A stretch of 64,000 nucleotides of DNA. Origin: Mactra quadrangularis (lineage: Eukaryota; Mollusca; Bivalvia; Venerida; Mactridae). Positions 1 to 15,000 of the stretch are shown here, one piece after another. Under the pieces are notes generated by a model. That model did not search any database. It was not told where the DNA came from and saw only the letters and a program-made list of their open reading frames with translations. The number at the start of each line of letters is the position of its first letter. Positions within the stretch are counted from its first letter, which is position 1. The position numbers and the translations under genes are program-made. The DNA lies in contig CM046299.1 of the NCBI GenBank assembly GCA_025267735.1, forward strand, positions 25,384,468 through 25,448,467, read 5' to 3'.

Positions 1-84
1 GGAACGAGGCTCAGCAGAAATGTGCTGAAGAAGATGGCAACTTGGTCAGCATAGTTAACATGCATGAACAGGCTTATATTATAG
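1..84 (+). CDS. Exon (partial): CTLD1, alpha-1/alpha-2 part
   Basis: Reading from base 3 gives NEAQQKCAEEDGNLVSIVNM and then an EQAY motif, the usual CTLD pattern of A..C....GG.L..I....E. Donor ATAG|GTAAAT leaves phase 1. The start of the domain, with its first WIGL-preceding cysteine, is off the window. Confidence 0.8.
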
Positions 85-3000
85 GTAAATTGATGACAAG
101 TATATTGGTATGCTTGTTTTTATTCATCATAATTGGTTGGTTTATATAGTATAACAATACATTTTCAAAGAATGAACTTGAATGCAGTTTAAACAAATAA
201 GAGAAAAGTATCCTGAAAGTATGAAATGTACTGGCAGGATTTCCTATCAAATTTGCATACAACTTATGGTATAAGTATGTTTTATGCTCTTCTATTTCCA
301 AATTCTTCAAATTAAGTTTATGTTTGGATCATTGGAAATAAGTTTGAAAGGTAGGGTAATTATTGGTCGATTACTCTACAGATTATTTGTTGATATTCAT
401 AAATTGTCAGCACGTGTTAGGTGTAATGTGTTTGGTTTCAGTATCTTACATATAAAGTTGATACATAACCATTGATGACCCTAAGGTATTTGGATTAGAA
501 AAGACTAGTTGAGTTGTAAGCCAGAATGATTTAACAAACAATTCAGTTATCATAAGTGTTAAGAATTTCTCCATCTTTTACGAAGATACATTATGTTTTT
601 CATCCATACATTCACATAATTTTGAAATGAAATACATTTGTTTCATTGTTATACTTTAGAATTGGTAAAAAACATTACTATTTGATTTAAAAAAAGTCAC
701 GAATGTAATGGTCTGGCATGACAATATTTCCTTCACATTAATGGGAGTTGATCTCACCAATGGTTACAAAAGAGGTAGTTGAATTAACAGTTGATTGCCA
801 TGTAACTTGACAAAATACTGCACTTCCCCAAAAGTGATGTCCGTTTAGCTTTGGATATTAATTGAGCACTTAAAGGAATAAGCTGTAACAGTCACTTAGT
901 CGCTTAATCTGTGTGTATAAGATGTACTATCCGTTTTAGGTCGATTACAAGGCATGGTTAGGAAACTGGATTCTATCGCTGGTGTTTGGATAGGGTTAAC
1001 AGATTATACAGTTGAACATCAATGGCATTGGAATGATAATGAACCATATGCATTTTTAAACTGGGCTAAAGGTACATATTTATTATTTAACTTAGAGTCC
1101 ATAGCACAACAAGACAGAATATCAGAAACAGGTGCTGGTTTAAATAAAGGGTTTCACTGCAAATCAAAGTTCTTCTTTAAGTATTTTTTTACAATCTAGC
1201 TATCTATATACAGTGCATAGTTTACAAAGAATATTTGAATAACCGTGAGGCTATTTATTTTGTAATTTGTCCTGTTTAAAACCTAAAATCTGAAAATAAA
1301 GTGTTTAAGTAAAATCAGCTCACATGTTTGCTGCAACTAGGCGTAAATGTTGATTCTATATAGGACATTGTTTGATTAAAACTACTATCTGGACTATGTA
1401 CTCCTTTTGAAACAATGTATATGATATGTTAAGTCAAGACTTAAATATCTTGCAATTATATATAACCTGTTTGTAAATCATTTGTTGTTTATCAGAGTAA
1501 TTTTTGTAGGACCGGATCAGTCTAATGCCACAAAAGACTGTGCTGAGATTGTAACTGATATATCTGGGTCATTTGGTTTATGGAATGATGTCTCTTGTGA
1601 TCAACTTAAAGGATATATATGTAAAAGAGGAGGTATTTTTTCAATTTTAATCCAAATGCAGAACGTCATTTTAATTATGAAGCTTATATTGTATAGAGCC
1701 TGTAAAACGGAACTCCTCGTCGATTTCCAAAACACATCATCGTAAACTATCTCCTTCGGTTCACATGTAAGTTAGTAGACTCTTCAGACTGGTCAGACTT
1801 ATGATGTATGCTACATATTAATTATCTGCCGTTCAATTCATAAACGTTGCCGTCCCGTACTGCTCAGTTCATATCTTCATATAAGCTTAGAGTATCACAT
1901 TTGCTTGTTTTGTGTAATTAACTGTTTTTGTCATTTCGGTGATGTCCTGTAAATTATTTCATTAAATAATGCAGTGTGCACTGTATATGGGAATCTACGA
2001 GTATATTTGGACGCGTTATTTCATTATGATTTTGAAGTCATGATTTTATTTAGAGTCATTGATATCGCTATCCTTTATTCAAAGCTGCTTTAACCTTTAA
2101 ACATTTTATACTTCATGATCACCTCTTTGTGAGTAGTTTAAGCCTGTAAATATTTTTAAGAACTGGCCTGTAAATATTTTTTGTAAGATTGATGTCAACG
2201 ATTACATAATCCTGTGTTTGTATTTATTTATTAATTTCAACCATTTTTACAAATCAATTTAATGCATCATATTGTACTATAAAACCATAAAACTTTAAAA
2301 ATACTGTCGCCAAATATGTGTAGGTTTTGTTTTTGTTTTTAAGAGTTTACTGATAAGACTACAAGTAAACAACCAAAGCCATACTTAGAATGTAAGTATC
2401 ACTCTTTGTAGAGTTGTATGTAAAGTATTGACTGATATTTTCGTTATTTTACGATACATTGATTCTATCAAACTTCTACCTCGTTCCATGCTGTTCAAAG
2501 GAAGAGTACGAGAGTTTTGTTATAACTTGCACTTAAGTGGCTGTCTATAGTGTAAAAACTATTGTACACGTCTTATCAGCAGTTTCCAGCATCCTGTGGT
2601 TTTATTTACAAATTGCGTTGCCTTTTATTCTTCTGTTAGTTCATACGATTTTTAGCTCAATTGTGGAACAAGTTTCCTTCAATTTAGATTTATCATTTTC
2701 AAGTCCACTTCCTGGTCCCTCTGGACTAAGTTAGATGGATAAAGTTTCTTGCTCAAGGAAAACAACAGAGTAGGGTTTTGATGGGATTCTAACATACACA
2801 GCGCTAGCTAGCTATACAATGATTTCCAGTTCAACGTCGTAACGGCTCGGCCATGCTCGCTCCTTGTGCTTATTGATGATTGCGTTTTCTGAAATGTTTT
2901 GAAAACTTTTTGACTATTAGATATTATCAATTAATTTTTCGACTCCTTTAAATTAATTTCATTTCTATTAAATGCACTAAGTTTTCTTTATTAATAAATG

Positions 3001-6000
3001 ACTCACATATGAATCTTCCTTTGTATAGCTACTTCTATGATTGAGTTTTATCAGCCTGCAGAGGGTGCACATGGCAACTTCGAATCGCACGATCTCTTTG
3101 AACTTGGTGTTAGAGTCCATGACACCTTTACATTCCTAGTGAAAACTAGCAAAGACGCTTTCATATTGTTACACAAAAACAGAGATGATTTTGAAGATGC
3201 TTACAAAATCATCATTGGAGGATGGGGAGATACAAGAAATATTATTGAAAATTATAAATTGGGTGAAGCTGACAGAGTTGAAGATTACAGGAATGAAATG
3301 CTAAACGAGTACGAATTCAGGTATGAAGGCTAAATGAAAACGAATTCAGATAGCAAAAGTATTCCATTTCTTCATATATTATGAATAATGGACTTCGCGA
3401 AAATCCGAGTATTCTTATTTTTATAAAAAAAATTATTTTATGTCCGTCTTCACTTTATACACCCATCTAGTTAAAATCCGATTTTTCCGCTTGTCTACTC
3501 GCTAATTTAGATCCGGCCTTTTCCAAACGAAGGTCACGTTCTGATTGTTATGATATGGAACTTGTTTACATCTTCTACGTTAGGCTATATGAAATGAGCC
3601 TTTCCAATCGCAGACAGTGAGTAATACCTCTGTTAATTTAGCTTGCAAACCTTGACCTAAAAAATGGAAATTATGAAATGAAAACGCTATTAATGGTGAT
3701 TTGTCTAGATGAAAGCTGCGTATGGATTGGTTGACACCTAGTTCATCTCGACGTGACCTTCCACGGAGACAGTAGAGATACTGTACGACAATGCTCTACA
3801 GGATATCTGTTCACAGAGATTGTTCATACACAAGACAGTATAGAAAAGTATGGCCTGTTAAACTACCATTTAGTACAAACGTACAATATCAACATTGCAT
3901 GAAGTTTTTATAACTAGAATAATTGATAGAAGACACAATTAAAATGACCAAACAATCCAAGAATCAAGAATGTCATAAAATTCTGTGTTAAAGAAAATGA
4001 TATATATATATATATTTATGATTTTGATTCAGGCCATTTTGGATTTCCTGGAATGATACAACTATACTAGTTGGTAACTCAGACACTGTTGGCTCGTCTG
4101 TTTTTTTAACATATCCAAGGAAAAATATTGATATTAATTTTGTCTCTGTCACCACTGGTCAATACACAGATGCCTATTGGAAAATACCAAAATGTGAGTG
4201 CTTTGTAAACATCTCCTATGGTCTATATTTTTTCTTCAATTTTAAATACAGCTTCCAAAAATTTGTCAATTGCAAAATGAGTTTCTTATGTTTAATTCAT
4301 GGAGAAAGTCTTTTATTGCATCATTTATTCAAATGTTGTTATTACCATTTTGGAATTATCAAACTTGACATTTTAATGATTTGGTCTTAAAATCGGAATC
4401 TCGGTTCCTGTTCCTTTATCATTTATGCCATTTTATTGACCTAGGAAAATAGTGTATTATTTCATAAAATATGTCACAGTTATAAATGTGACGTAGGCAC
4501 TGGAAATAAAAGAAAATCTTTAAAAGGAATGCATGTAATTATAGAAGTTAAACAAAGATTTAAAATAAAGGTAGTCTTTACCCCATGATCATTATTTAGG
4601 TTTGCTCGCTAAAATATGAAAATATTTTGCACTCTAACATATAGATGATAAATACTACGGTTGTGATGGAAAAGAATGGTTGAAATATGGGGACTCATGT
4701 TTCTTGGTGACCCAAGAACAGAAAACATGGGACGATGCTGTAAATTATTGTGAGAAACAAGGTGGTGATCTTGCAAGTATTGCTAATGAAAATGAACAAA
4801 ATTTCCTGCTCAGTCATTTACCACGAGGTAAGATTCGTTTACATTGTGTCAACATCAAAATCCGATCTTTCAACTATAATCCAGATTGTTACTCGCCTAA
4901 ATACCAGTTTCCATAGATTTGTTCTTTTGATGGAAATTTTTACATATAACATGAAGTTTTTAGTAATAACTACTTGAATTTCTGGTTTGGTTTTTTGTTG
5001 TTACAAGTCACATAATTACTTTAAATTTGACATAACTGTGATGACCTTCCTTGCACCAAGGTGTTTGTTTCTCTTTCTGGCATTTAGCTTTTCTGGTAAA
5101 GCAAACGTGTCATGTGAATCTGTTGTTATAAAAACTTACTTATTTGCACCGATATTGCGCGTGAAATTCTAATTAATTATTTTTAAATATCTTTTACATC
5201 TTTTCTGTGTCGAATTTTAGTTCTCTATTTTTTACGCTACAAACACCTCTTAAACATTTAACATTTCTACTTCAGATGTTCCACATTCTTTTGTGTTAGT
5301 TTTTTACTAGGTCTAACGCCGTGTCATCAAATTTTAAGTCATTTTACGGCGTATAGCGCACCTGACCTAGCTTTCCTTGACCCTTGTCTATAACCAGTAC
5401 TCGCCTACCCTACCTCATCGCAGGAAAGTCTCCATATTATCTAATCGAGGGGGGATCGACATTATCGCCAAATTTTCGGAGAAGGGTATAGTATCCCCAG
5501 ATTAGATCCGAATCCGTACCCCCTCCGGGACACGAGATTTCAAATCCCGGCGTGCTACCAACTGAATTATCGACCCGGGTTATTTTGCGTCAGTGACACA
5601 TTTGTAAATCTGTAAATTAATTGAAAGATATTTCATATAAATGTAATTTGTTTTGACTTTGACGGAAGTGAGTCAATTTTCTCTATACATTACTTTTTTA
5701 AGTTTGTTTTTACTCTAAATCTATTCAAATTCTAAGCAAATGTTCTTTTACTCCAGATAGGTATTGCTTCAACATACATGATAATGATACGGAGTGTAAT
5801 TTATGGGCTGAATGGGGCGAATGTGATCATAACCCAGTATGGATGTCTAAACATTGTCATCATGCTTGTGAACTCTGTATGACTAATTGTAGAGATGTGT
5901 AAGTATATCATAATCATATCATATATATTGGTAAATCTAGTACTGTTGTTATGTTTGCCAGTTTCTCTATGCCAAGTATTCTTCAAACATTACGAAAACA

Positions 6001-9000
6001 AATAATTTAATTTTGTTATTAATACTCCGACATACATTAGAATCTGTGCTGCAGTGGTGATGCTAAGACTACAACATTTAGCCAAAAGTAATATTAATTA
6101 AAACAATATATCTTATCTGCAGCCGATACCTATATAAGAAAGCCTTTAAAGGTATTTGACATTATAATGAAGCATATAGATCTAAAATGTTTTATACATT
6201 ATATGTTTTTATCGTCTTGATGTCATTTGCTTTTCCAGATATGAAAATACTGAGAAGTGTGCTCAATGGGCTTCGACTGGTGAATGTACTAAGAACCATC
6301 CCTGGATGATACACAATTGTGCATTGTCTTGCGGCGTCTGTGAAGGAGGTTTTTATATTGTTGTCTTCACCATTAATGTGATAGTGGTCGTTGATATATA
6401 TGATTTAATAAGAGATTGCATACTCAGGCAATTAGGAACATACATGTACATTTGAGTTTTTTCTAATAACTAGGTTTCATGAATTACTTGAACCTAATAG
6501 ATGTAGGTCAATAAGTTCCTTTGTAACAGCGTATTTTATTTCGAAATTAATTATTCAGAATGGGTTTTTATGTCAGTTAGAAGTCTATGAATTGTAACGC
6601 AGATTTTCACTTAATGTTTTTACATAGACGTTTTCACTTAGGTTAGTTAGTAGATTCCTATACATATTTTCTAGTATCTATTCTTTACCGTTTTATTATG
6701 ACGAGTTATGCATACTAGCATTATAACTTAAAACTATAAATTATAAACTTAAATGTCTTTTTATTCTGTGTATGTACATGTGGATTTCATTTTAATACAA
6801 GTGAAGTGAAAACGTAGTGTGAAACTAAAGTTCTGTTATGTAAGAAAACTAATCAAATCCCACTTCTGACACCATTGAAGGGAAACTGTAGATGAACCTA
6901 AGGTTCGGTTATGTAAGAACTAGTGACGTATAAGTTCGAATCCTGGGATAGTCTGCTTAAGAAGAAATCTAGTAGTTGTATTAAGTGATCAAAATCACTG
7001 CATCTTTCTTATGATGCGCTCGTCAGGATGACACCACTGTATTTAAGTTATACAGAACTATGAACTTATGAATTGAGTAAAAGAATATAATAAAAATACT
7101 AAGAACAAAGATCTAGTAAAACTAAGACTCAAGTTTAATATGTAACTAAAAAGATGTGACAAAGTTTAAGTATTTAAAAAAATAAACAAAGTTTCCAAAG
7201 TAATCAAATAATACCAAAATAATATCAAATGACATCATCGAATACAGCCTAAATAAAATGATCTTAATGACAATATAGCTAGGTATGAGGCAAAATAACT
7301 TAAACTAAGTCTAATTACATGATATGACAAAAATGAGCTAAAACTAACAAAATAACGCAAAAATACTAAATATATACAAAATATATACAAAATAAGATGG
7401 TACTCAATATTTAATTAAAGCTACACAGTTCTTAAACTAAATATTAAATATCAAATGAGTCTGAGGGATCTTAGAAAAATATAATGACAGCCAAATGTAA
7501 ACAAAAGATCTAAAAATAGAATTCAAGATGGCTGCCTATCAACAGAAAATAATCAAAAGTTCTTTATTAAACTAATTAAACCTAATTAAAACAATAATCT
7601 AAATAAAATTAAACTATACCTTTAACTTACTTAAACAATTGCTTAAAGTACAAAAATGTTCCAAAAATACTGACGTATAAATATCAAAAATAATTAATTA
7701 ATAGCTAATTAATGCTAGGGAGAGATTTTGAGTTCCTTCCAATTCAAGTGTTAATCTCAGACTGAAGATTTCAGGCTCTGCACCTACATTTATAGGCAGA
7801 ACAGGTGCTGACCTCTATACCCTATAATTATTCAAGGGAAGTAATTCTGCAATGAACCCCTAAACAAAGAAAGTCTTCTTTGTTCTATATAAAAGGGAAA
7901 TAACTCTTACAGAATACCCTAATTACTAGTGGCTGTTCCATCAATGGGAATAATGATATTTCTAATCCTTATTAAATGAACAATGATACAAAATGCAAGT
8001 TATAATATAAGTATAAACCTAAAATATGGATATTCTGACATAGATATGAAGTTAATAAGTCAATAAAAACAATTATGAAGTGATTTAAAACAGTTACAGC
8101 GACTTTAAACAACAGTGCAAATATCCCTTATAAAGGGTTGGGTCTAAAACTCTGACCACTTAACAACAAGGTTAAGTAAGAAGTAAATAGTAGCTTACTT
8201 GAGTCTGTATGACTCAAGAAGGCAAGTTAAAGTATTCAAAACTCTAAATTACTATTATGAAATACAAATACAACATAATACAGTATATTTTATACTACAA
8301 GTATATGAAAGGGCCTTTAATAGCTCACATAGAAGATTTGCTATGGAAACCTTAGATATTTACAAAGGGAAGTAATTCTGTCTAATTGATAAAAATAGAT
8401 CTAACTTAAAAGTTAACTTGTGCCCTTAATTATACAAATATTTTAATTATTATTTCTCAATTTATGACATCTATTATGTAATAATGCCTAGTCCAAGTCC
8501 AACTTCACAACACAAGCAATTGTAGATACAATTTCATAACATCAAGTTTCAATTGGAATTAAACATACCTTTGTCAAACGACGTATCGCTCGATAATAAA
8601 TATAGATATACCTTAACTATAAAGTTACTTGACAACGTTTCTTGATGGTTGTCTTTGTGATCTGTAACCAAATGTTTTAGAAAGATAAGTAGTCCTCAAG
8701 CTTCTTTCACATATACCTCAATGCTTTTGCTTTCGCTTTTGTAATAGGATTGTTGCACTTAACTTTCAAGAATTCCCAGTTATAAATCTGAAGGGGCATT
8801 TCCTCATGTTAGGCCAGCTTAGGCCTAGTATGTGGATAATATCAGCAATTTATCATGTGGATAATATTAGCAATCTACCACTGCATATTCAACGGAAAGA
8901 AATATCAACTTTATACAATCAATCAATCAAGCGCATAATCTTTAATTGTAGCCCCAACTCGTGGTTACTGGATTGGATTACACAGTTTAAGTTATGAACA

Positions 9001-12000
9001 GAGTTACAGTTGGAATGATAAGAGTCGAGTGAGATATACAAATTGGGACGGCCATCAACCACTTCATTATCGAGACAAAAAAGGCAGCTGTGTTGGCATG
9101 CTGGTTCAGGTTTGATATATTACCATGTCAAAAGATTATAATGTGTATTTATTAAATTGTCAAATGGTCAAAACAGATGTAATGCGATATGTTTAAACAG
9201 CTTCTAAATTCAGATTGAGATTGGAATATGTTTGGATTGCTATCACTGCTGGGATGCCCGAAAGAGTTGATGATTAATCGCACTTATAACAAATAATTCG
9301 GAAGTTTGATACAATACTACATATATTTTTCATTGTTTTATTTTTGCATAAAGTAATACTTTATTAGTGGTTTTTATTCAATGTATATTTACAGCGTTTT
9401 CAAATGTATGAAAATTGGTATTGATATCAGCACCAGTATATTAACGCTAATCTATATTATTATAACATTGTGATTGATATTGCAAACTGCAGTACTTTAT
9501 TTGCTGTATTTATCGAGGAACATTAAACATTTCTTTTTTCAGTGTGAAAATCACTATTCGTAAAGTATGCATATTGCGTTTAATTTGAAATAAGTTTTAT
9601 ATAATTTTATATATTGATAATTCTTTAGAATGGTAAATGGAACGATGGGTCATGTTCAGACAAACTCTCAGGATTAATTTGTAAGAAACCTATATCTGTA
9701 CTTGATGTCGTAACGACTATATCTCCTTACAAAGATGGGTGTATAATGGTAAGACATAAAATATAATTCTTTCAGGTACTAACTATAACGATAACAAGAA
9801 ATTCTAGCCCTATTTTGATTTCCCCTTTTTTACCTGACAATTATCCTACGCATGTTTGTTAATTTGGGCGTGGCACATTACAAGAGCACATGGCTTTTTA
9901 TTCAGAGGCCAACTTGTTCTATGCAAGAGCGATAGTTCCTGATAATCCTGTTCCATTCAAAAGCAGTTTTAATAATGCTTATATTCAATAAACTAATAAG
10001 CTCTAGACACTATGTGGAACAGTACTAATAAGCTAGGAATGGCAAACAATTGTCAAGCCAGTATGTTTAGTCGACCACCGTGTTCTACCTACTACAAAAT
10101 GTTGACAAATGCGTTATATCCATACATATAATTATGATAATTAAAGCTAATACTAAAACACTAGCATATGGTCGATTAACAACATGAGGCTTTGTGAAAA
10201 ACTGTAGAGCCGGTTTAAATGTTAACATGTCTAAATGGCAGCAGATAAAATAGCGTTAAACAAAATTTAATCTCCACACTTGATATTAATAATAAATAAA
10301 TTAATAATGGATAAATCAGATTATGCTTCAGGTAATAATGGTTATGTTTTTCAGGATAACTCGTATGGATATGGTGCATATTGTTATACATTTAAGTCAG
10401 ATCAAACGTCTTGGAGTGAGGCTGTGTCAAGTTGTGAAAGCATTGGCGGCATACTGGCACATATTGGAGACCAGTAAGTCCTAGTCAGAATCTATATAAC
10501 CATATGTTTCATTCAATATAACATTCTGCCTTGATGGTTGATAAATAAAAACAAACATAGCTTGTTTCCTTTTGAATAATAACAAGAATATGTAAAGATT
10601 GCTCTTTTTTGAATGAAAGACAGGAGTTCAAAGATTGTTTTTTCTTTTCAACCATAGAAATATTTGAAAAAAATCGTTATTCTTTTAAATCATAGACAGG
10701 CATGAAAAAGATCGTTATTCTTTTAAGTCATAGAAAACGCATGAAAAATCATTATCCTTATAAGTCATAGACAAGACATGAAGAAGAACGTTATTCTTTT
10801 AAGTCATAGACAAGACATGAAAAAGATCGTTATTCTTTTAAGTCATAGATAAGACATGAAAAAGATCGTTATTATTTAAGTCATAGACAAGACATGAAAA
10901 AGATCGTTATTCTTTTAAGTCATAGAAAACGCATGAAAAATCATTATTCTTATAAGTCATAGATAAGACATGAAAAAGATCGTTATTCTTTAAAGTCATA
11001 GAAAACGCATGAAAAATTAGAAAACGCATGAAAATTCATTATTCTTATAAGTCATAGATAAGACATGAAAAAGATAGTTATTATTTAAGTCATAGACAAG
11101 ACATGAAAAAGATCGTTATTATTTAAGTCATAGACAAGACATGAAAATGATCGTTATTCTTTTAAGTCATAGACAAGACATGAAAAAGATCGTTATTCTT
11201 TTAAGTCATAGACAAGACATGAAAAAGATCGTTATTCTTTAAAGTCATAGACAAGACATGAAAAAGATCGTTATTCTTTTAAGTCATAGACAAGACATGA
11301 AAAAGATCGTTATTCTTTTAAGTCATAGACAAGACATGAAAAAGATCGTTATTGTTTTAAGTCATAGACAAGACATGAAAAGATCGTTATTCTTATAAGT
11401 CATAGATAAAACATGAAAAAGATCGTTATTCTTTTAAGTCATAGACAAGACATGAAAATGATCGTTATTCTTTTAAGTCATAGATTAGACATGAAAAAGA
11501 TCGTTATTATTTAAGTCATAGACAAGACATGAAAACGATCGTTATTATTTAAGTCATAGACAAGACATGAAAAAGATCGTTATTCTTTAAGTCATAGACA
11601 AGTCATGAAAAAGATCGTTATTCTTTAAAGTCATAGACAAGACATGAAAATGATCGTTATTCTATTAAGCCATAGAAAAGATCTGAAGATATCGTTATTC
11701 TTTTAAATCATAGACAAGACATGAAAAAGATCGTTATATTTTTTAGGCATAGACAAGATTTAAAAATTTCGTTATTCTTTTAAATCATAGACAAGACATA
11801 AAATAGATCGTTATTCTTTTTAGGCATAGACTAGATTTAAAAATATCGTTATTCTTTGAAATCATAGACAAGACATGAAATAGATCGTTATTCTTTTAAG
11901 TCACAGACAAGACATGAAAATGATCGTTATTCTTTTAAGTCATAGATAAGACATGAAAAAGATCGTTATTCTTTTAAGTCATAGACAAGACATGAAAATG

Positions 12001-15000
12001 ATCGTTATTCTTTTCAGTCATAGACAAGACATGAAAAATATCGTTATTATTTAAGTCATAGACAAGACATGAAAAAGATCGTTATTCTTTTAAGTCATAG
12101 ATAAGACATGAAAATGATCGTTATTCTTTTAATTCATAGATAAGACATGAAAACGATTGTTATTCTTTCAAGTCAAAGACAAGGCATGAAAAATCATTAT
12201 TCTTATAAGTCATAGACAAGACATGAAAAAGATCGTTATTCTTTTAAGTCATAGACAAGCATGAACAATCATTATTCTTATAAGTCATAGACAAGACATG
12301 AAAAAGATCGTTATTCTTTTAAGTTATAGACAAGGCATGAAAAATCATTATTCTTATAAGTCATAGACAAGACGTGAAAAAGATCGTTATTATTTAAGTC
12401 ATAGACAAGACATGAAAAAGATCGTTATTCTTTTAAGTCATAGACAAGACATGAAAAAGATCGTTATTCTTTAAAGTCATAGACAAGACATGAAAAAGAT
12501 CGTTATTCTTTTAAGTCATAGATAAGACATGAAAAAGATCGTTATTCTTTTAAGTCATTGACAAGACATGAAAAAGATCGTTATTCTTTTAAGTCATAGA
12601 CAAGACATGAAAAAGATCGTTATTCTTTAAAGTCATAGACAAGACATGAAAAAGATCGTTATTCTTTTAAGTCATAGATAAGACATGAAAAAGATCGTTA
12701 TTCTTTTAAGTCATAGACAAGACATGAAAAAGATCGTTATTCTTTTAAGTCATAGACAAGACATGAAAAAGATCGTTATTCTTTTAAGTCATAGACAAGA
12801 CATGAAAAAGATCGTTATTGTTTTAAGTCATAGATAAGACATGAAAAAGATCGTTATTCTTATAAGTCATAGATAAAACATGAAAAAGATCGTTATTCTT
12901 TTAAGTCATAGACAAGACATGAAAATGATCGTTATTCTTTTAAGTCATAGATAAGACATGAAAAAGATCGTTATTATTTAAGTCATAGACAAGACATGAA
13001 AAATCATTATTCTTATAAGTCATAGACAAGACATGAAAAAATCATTATTCTTATAAGTCATAGACAAGACATGAAAAAAGAACGTTATTCTTTTAAGTTA
13101 AAGAAAACGCATGAAAAATCATTATTCTTATAAGTCATAGATAATACATGAAAAAGATCGTTATTCTTTAAAGTCATAGACAAGCATGAAAAATCATTAT
13201 TCTTATAAGTCATAGACAAGACATGAAAAAGATCGTTATTGTTTTAAGTTATAGACAAGGCATGAAAAATCATTATTCTTATAAGTCATAGACAAGACAT
13301 GAAAAAGATCGTTATTATTTAAGTCATAGACAAGACATGAAAAAGATCGTTATTATTTAAGTCATAGAAAAGACATGAAAATGATCGTTATTCTTATAAG
13401 TCATAGATGAGACATGAAAATGATCGTTATTCTTTTAAGTCATAGACAAGACATGAAAAAGATCGTTATTCTTTTAAATCATAGACAAGACATGAAAAAC
13501 ATCGTTATTCTTTTAAATCATAGACAAGACATGAAAAAGATCGTTATTCTTTTAAGTTATAGTTAACGCTTGAAAAATCATTATTCTTATAAGTCATAGA
13601 TAAGACATGAAAAAGATCGTTATTATTTAAGTCATAGACAAGACATGAAAAAGATCGTTATTATTTAAGTCATAGATAAGACATGAAAATGATCGTTATT
13701 CTTATAAGTCATAGATAAGACATGAAAATGATCGTTATTCTTTTAAGTCATAGATTAGACATGAAAATGATCGTTATTCTTTTAAGTCATAGACAAGACA
13801 TGAAAAATATCGTTATTATTTAAGTCATAGACAAGACATGAAAAAGATCGTTATTATTTAAGTCATAGACAAGACATGAAAAATATCGTTATTATTTAAG
13901 TCATAGACAAGACATGAAAAAGATCGTTAGTATTTAAGTCATAGACAAGACATGAAAAAGATTGTCATTTTTATTAAATCATGGTCAGGATATGAACAGA
14001 TCTTAATTCTTGTAAGTAATAAACAAGACATACAAAGGTAGTATTTTTTTAACATAGAAAAGGAAATTCTTATAAATTATAGACTGGATATGAAACGATT
14101 CTTAATCTTTTTAATCATAGACAGGACATACAAAATTTTTCTTATTCTTTTAAATCATAGATAGACCATGCAATGATTGTTTTCCTATGAACTACAAGGA
14201 GTAGTTTATATCTTGCTTGTTGGCAGCATTTTATTTGCAGCTTATTAAGTTGATGTTATTTTAGGCCTACACATTTTCTCTATCAATGTGTGCCTTATTT
14301 TTTTAACATCAACTTGTTTGCTTTTATTTCGTTATTAATTTATGCTGTTTATACATGCATTGTCATTTGGCATTATACTGCATGATACAAATGACGTTTA
14401 ACGTTATACGTAGATTACATGATATAAAACAAATGTATTGATATTTTCAGTTACACACAAAGTTTTCTAGCTAGTGAAATGGCAATATTCCAAACCGACT
14501 ATTGGATTGGTCTCGATATGATTGATTCAGTGTACAGATGGTCTAACAACAAGACTTTGACAGACTTTTACACCAGGAAAGATACTTCAAGTATAAACCT
14601 TTTTATCACCGAATGTCATTTTATACAATATATTCTTGCCTGAAACATTAAGTCAATTTACAAAATGCCTGAATTTTCAGGCATTTTACAAATTGCCTAA
14701 ATTTACAAACATTTGTTTATATTGAATATATACAATGTATCACAAATTGATTGCACCTTCATATATCACATTTTCGGATAAGTAAGTATTTCCTCTAACT
14801 TCCAATCAAAGAGTCATGGGTTCTAATCCTTAATGTTTTTATGATCGTGTGCTCTTTTATCTGTATCACTTTAAGCACTTTTTAAATTTATTTATGTCTT
14901 TGGTATTTTTAAGTCTATGTCGTTTTTGGAGGTCTTGTCTAGGAGTGGTTGACGGACGACTGAATCATTCCGATTTGTGATATTCAAATACAGTTATGAT

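Noticed and set aside
5757..6348. Venom toxin gene (ShKT motif)
   Set aside because: The two modules are internal exons of a lectin receptor, in frame at both sides, and the ShKT fold is widespread in non-toxin proteins.
10660..14170. CRISPR-like array
   Set aside because: Units are contiguous with no unique spacers, in a eukaryotic intron. It is a minisatellite.
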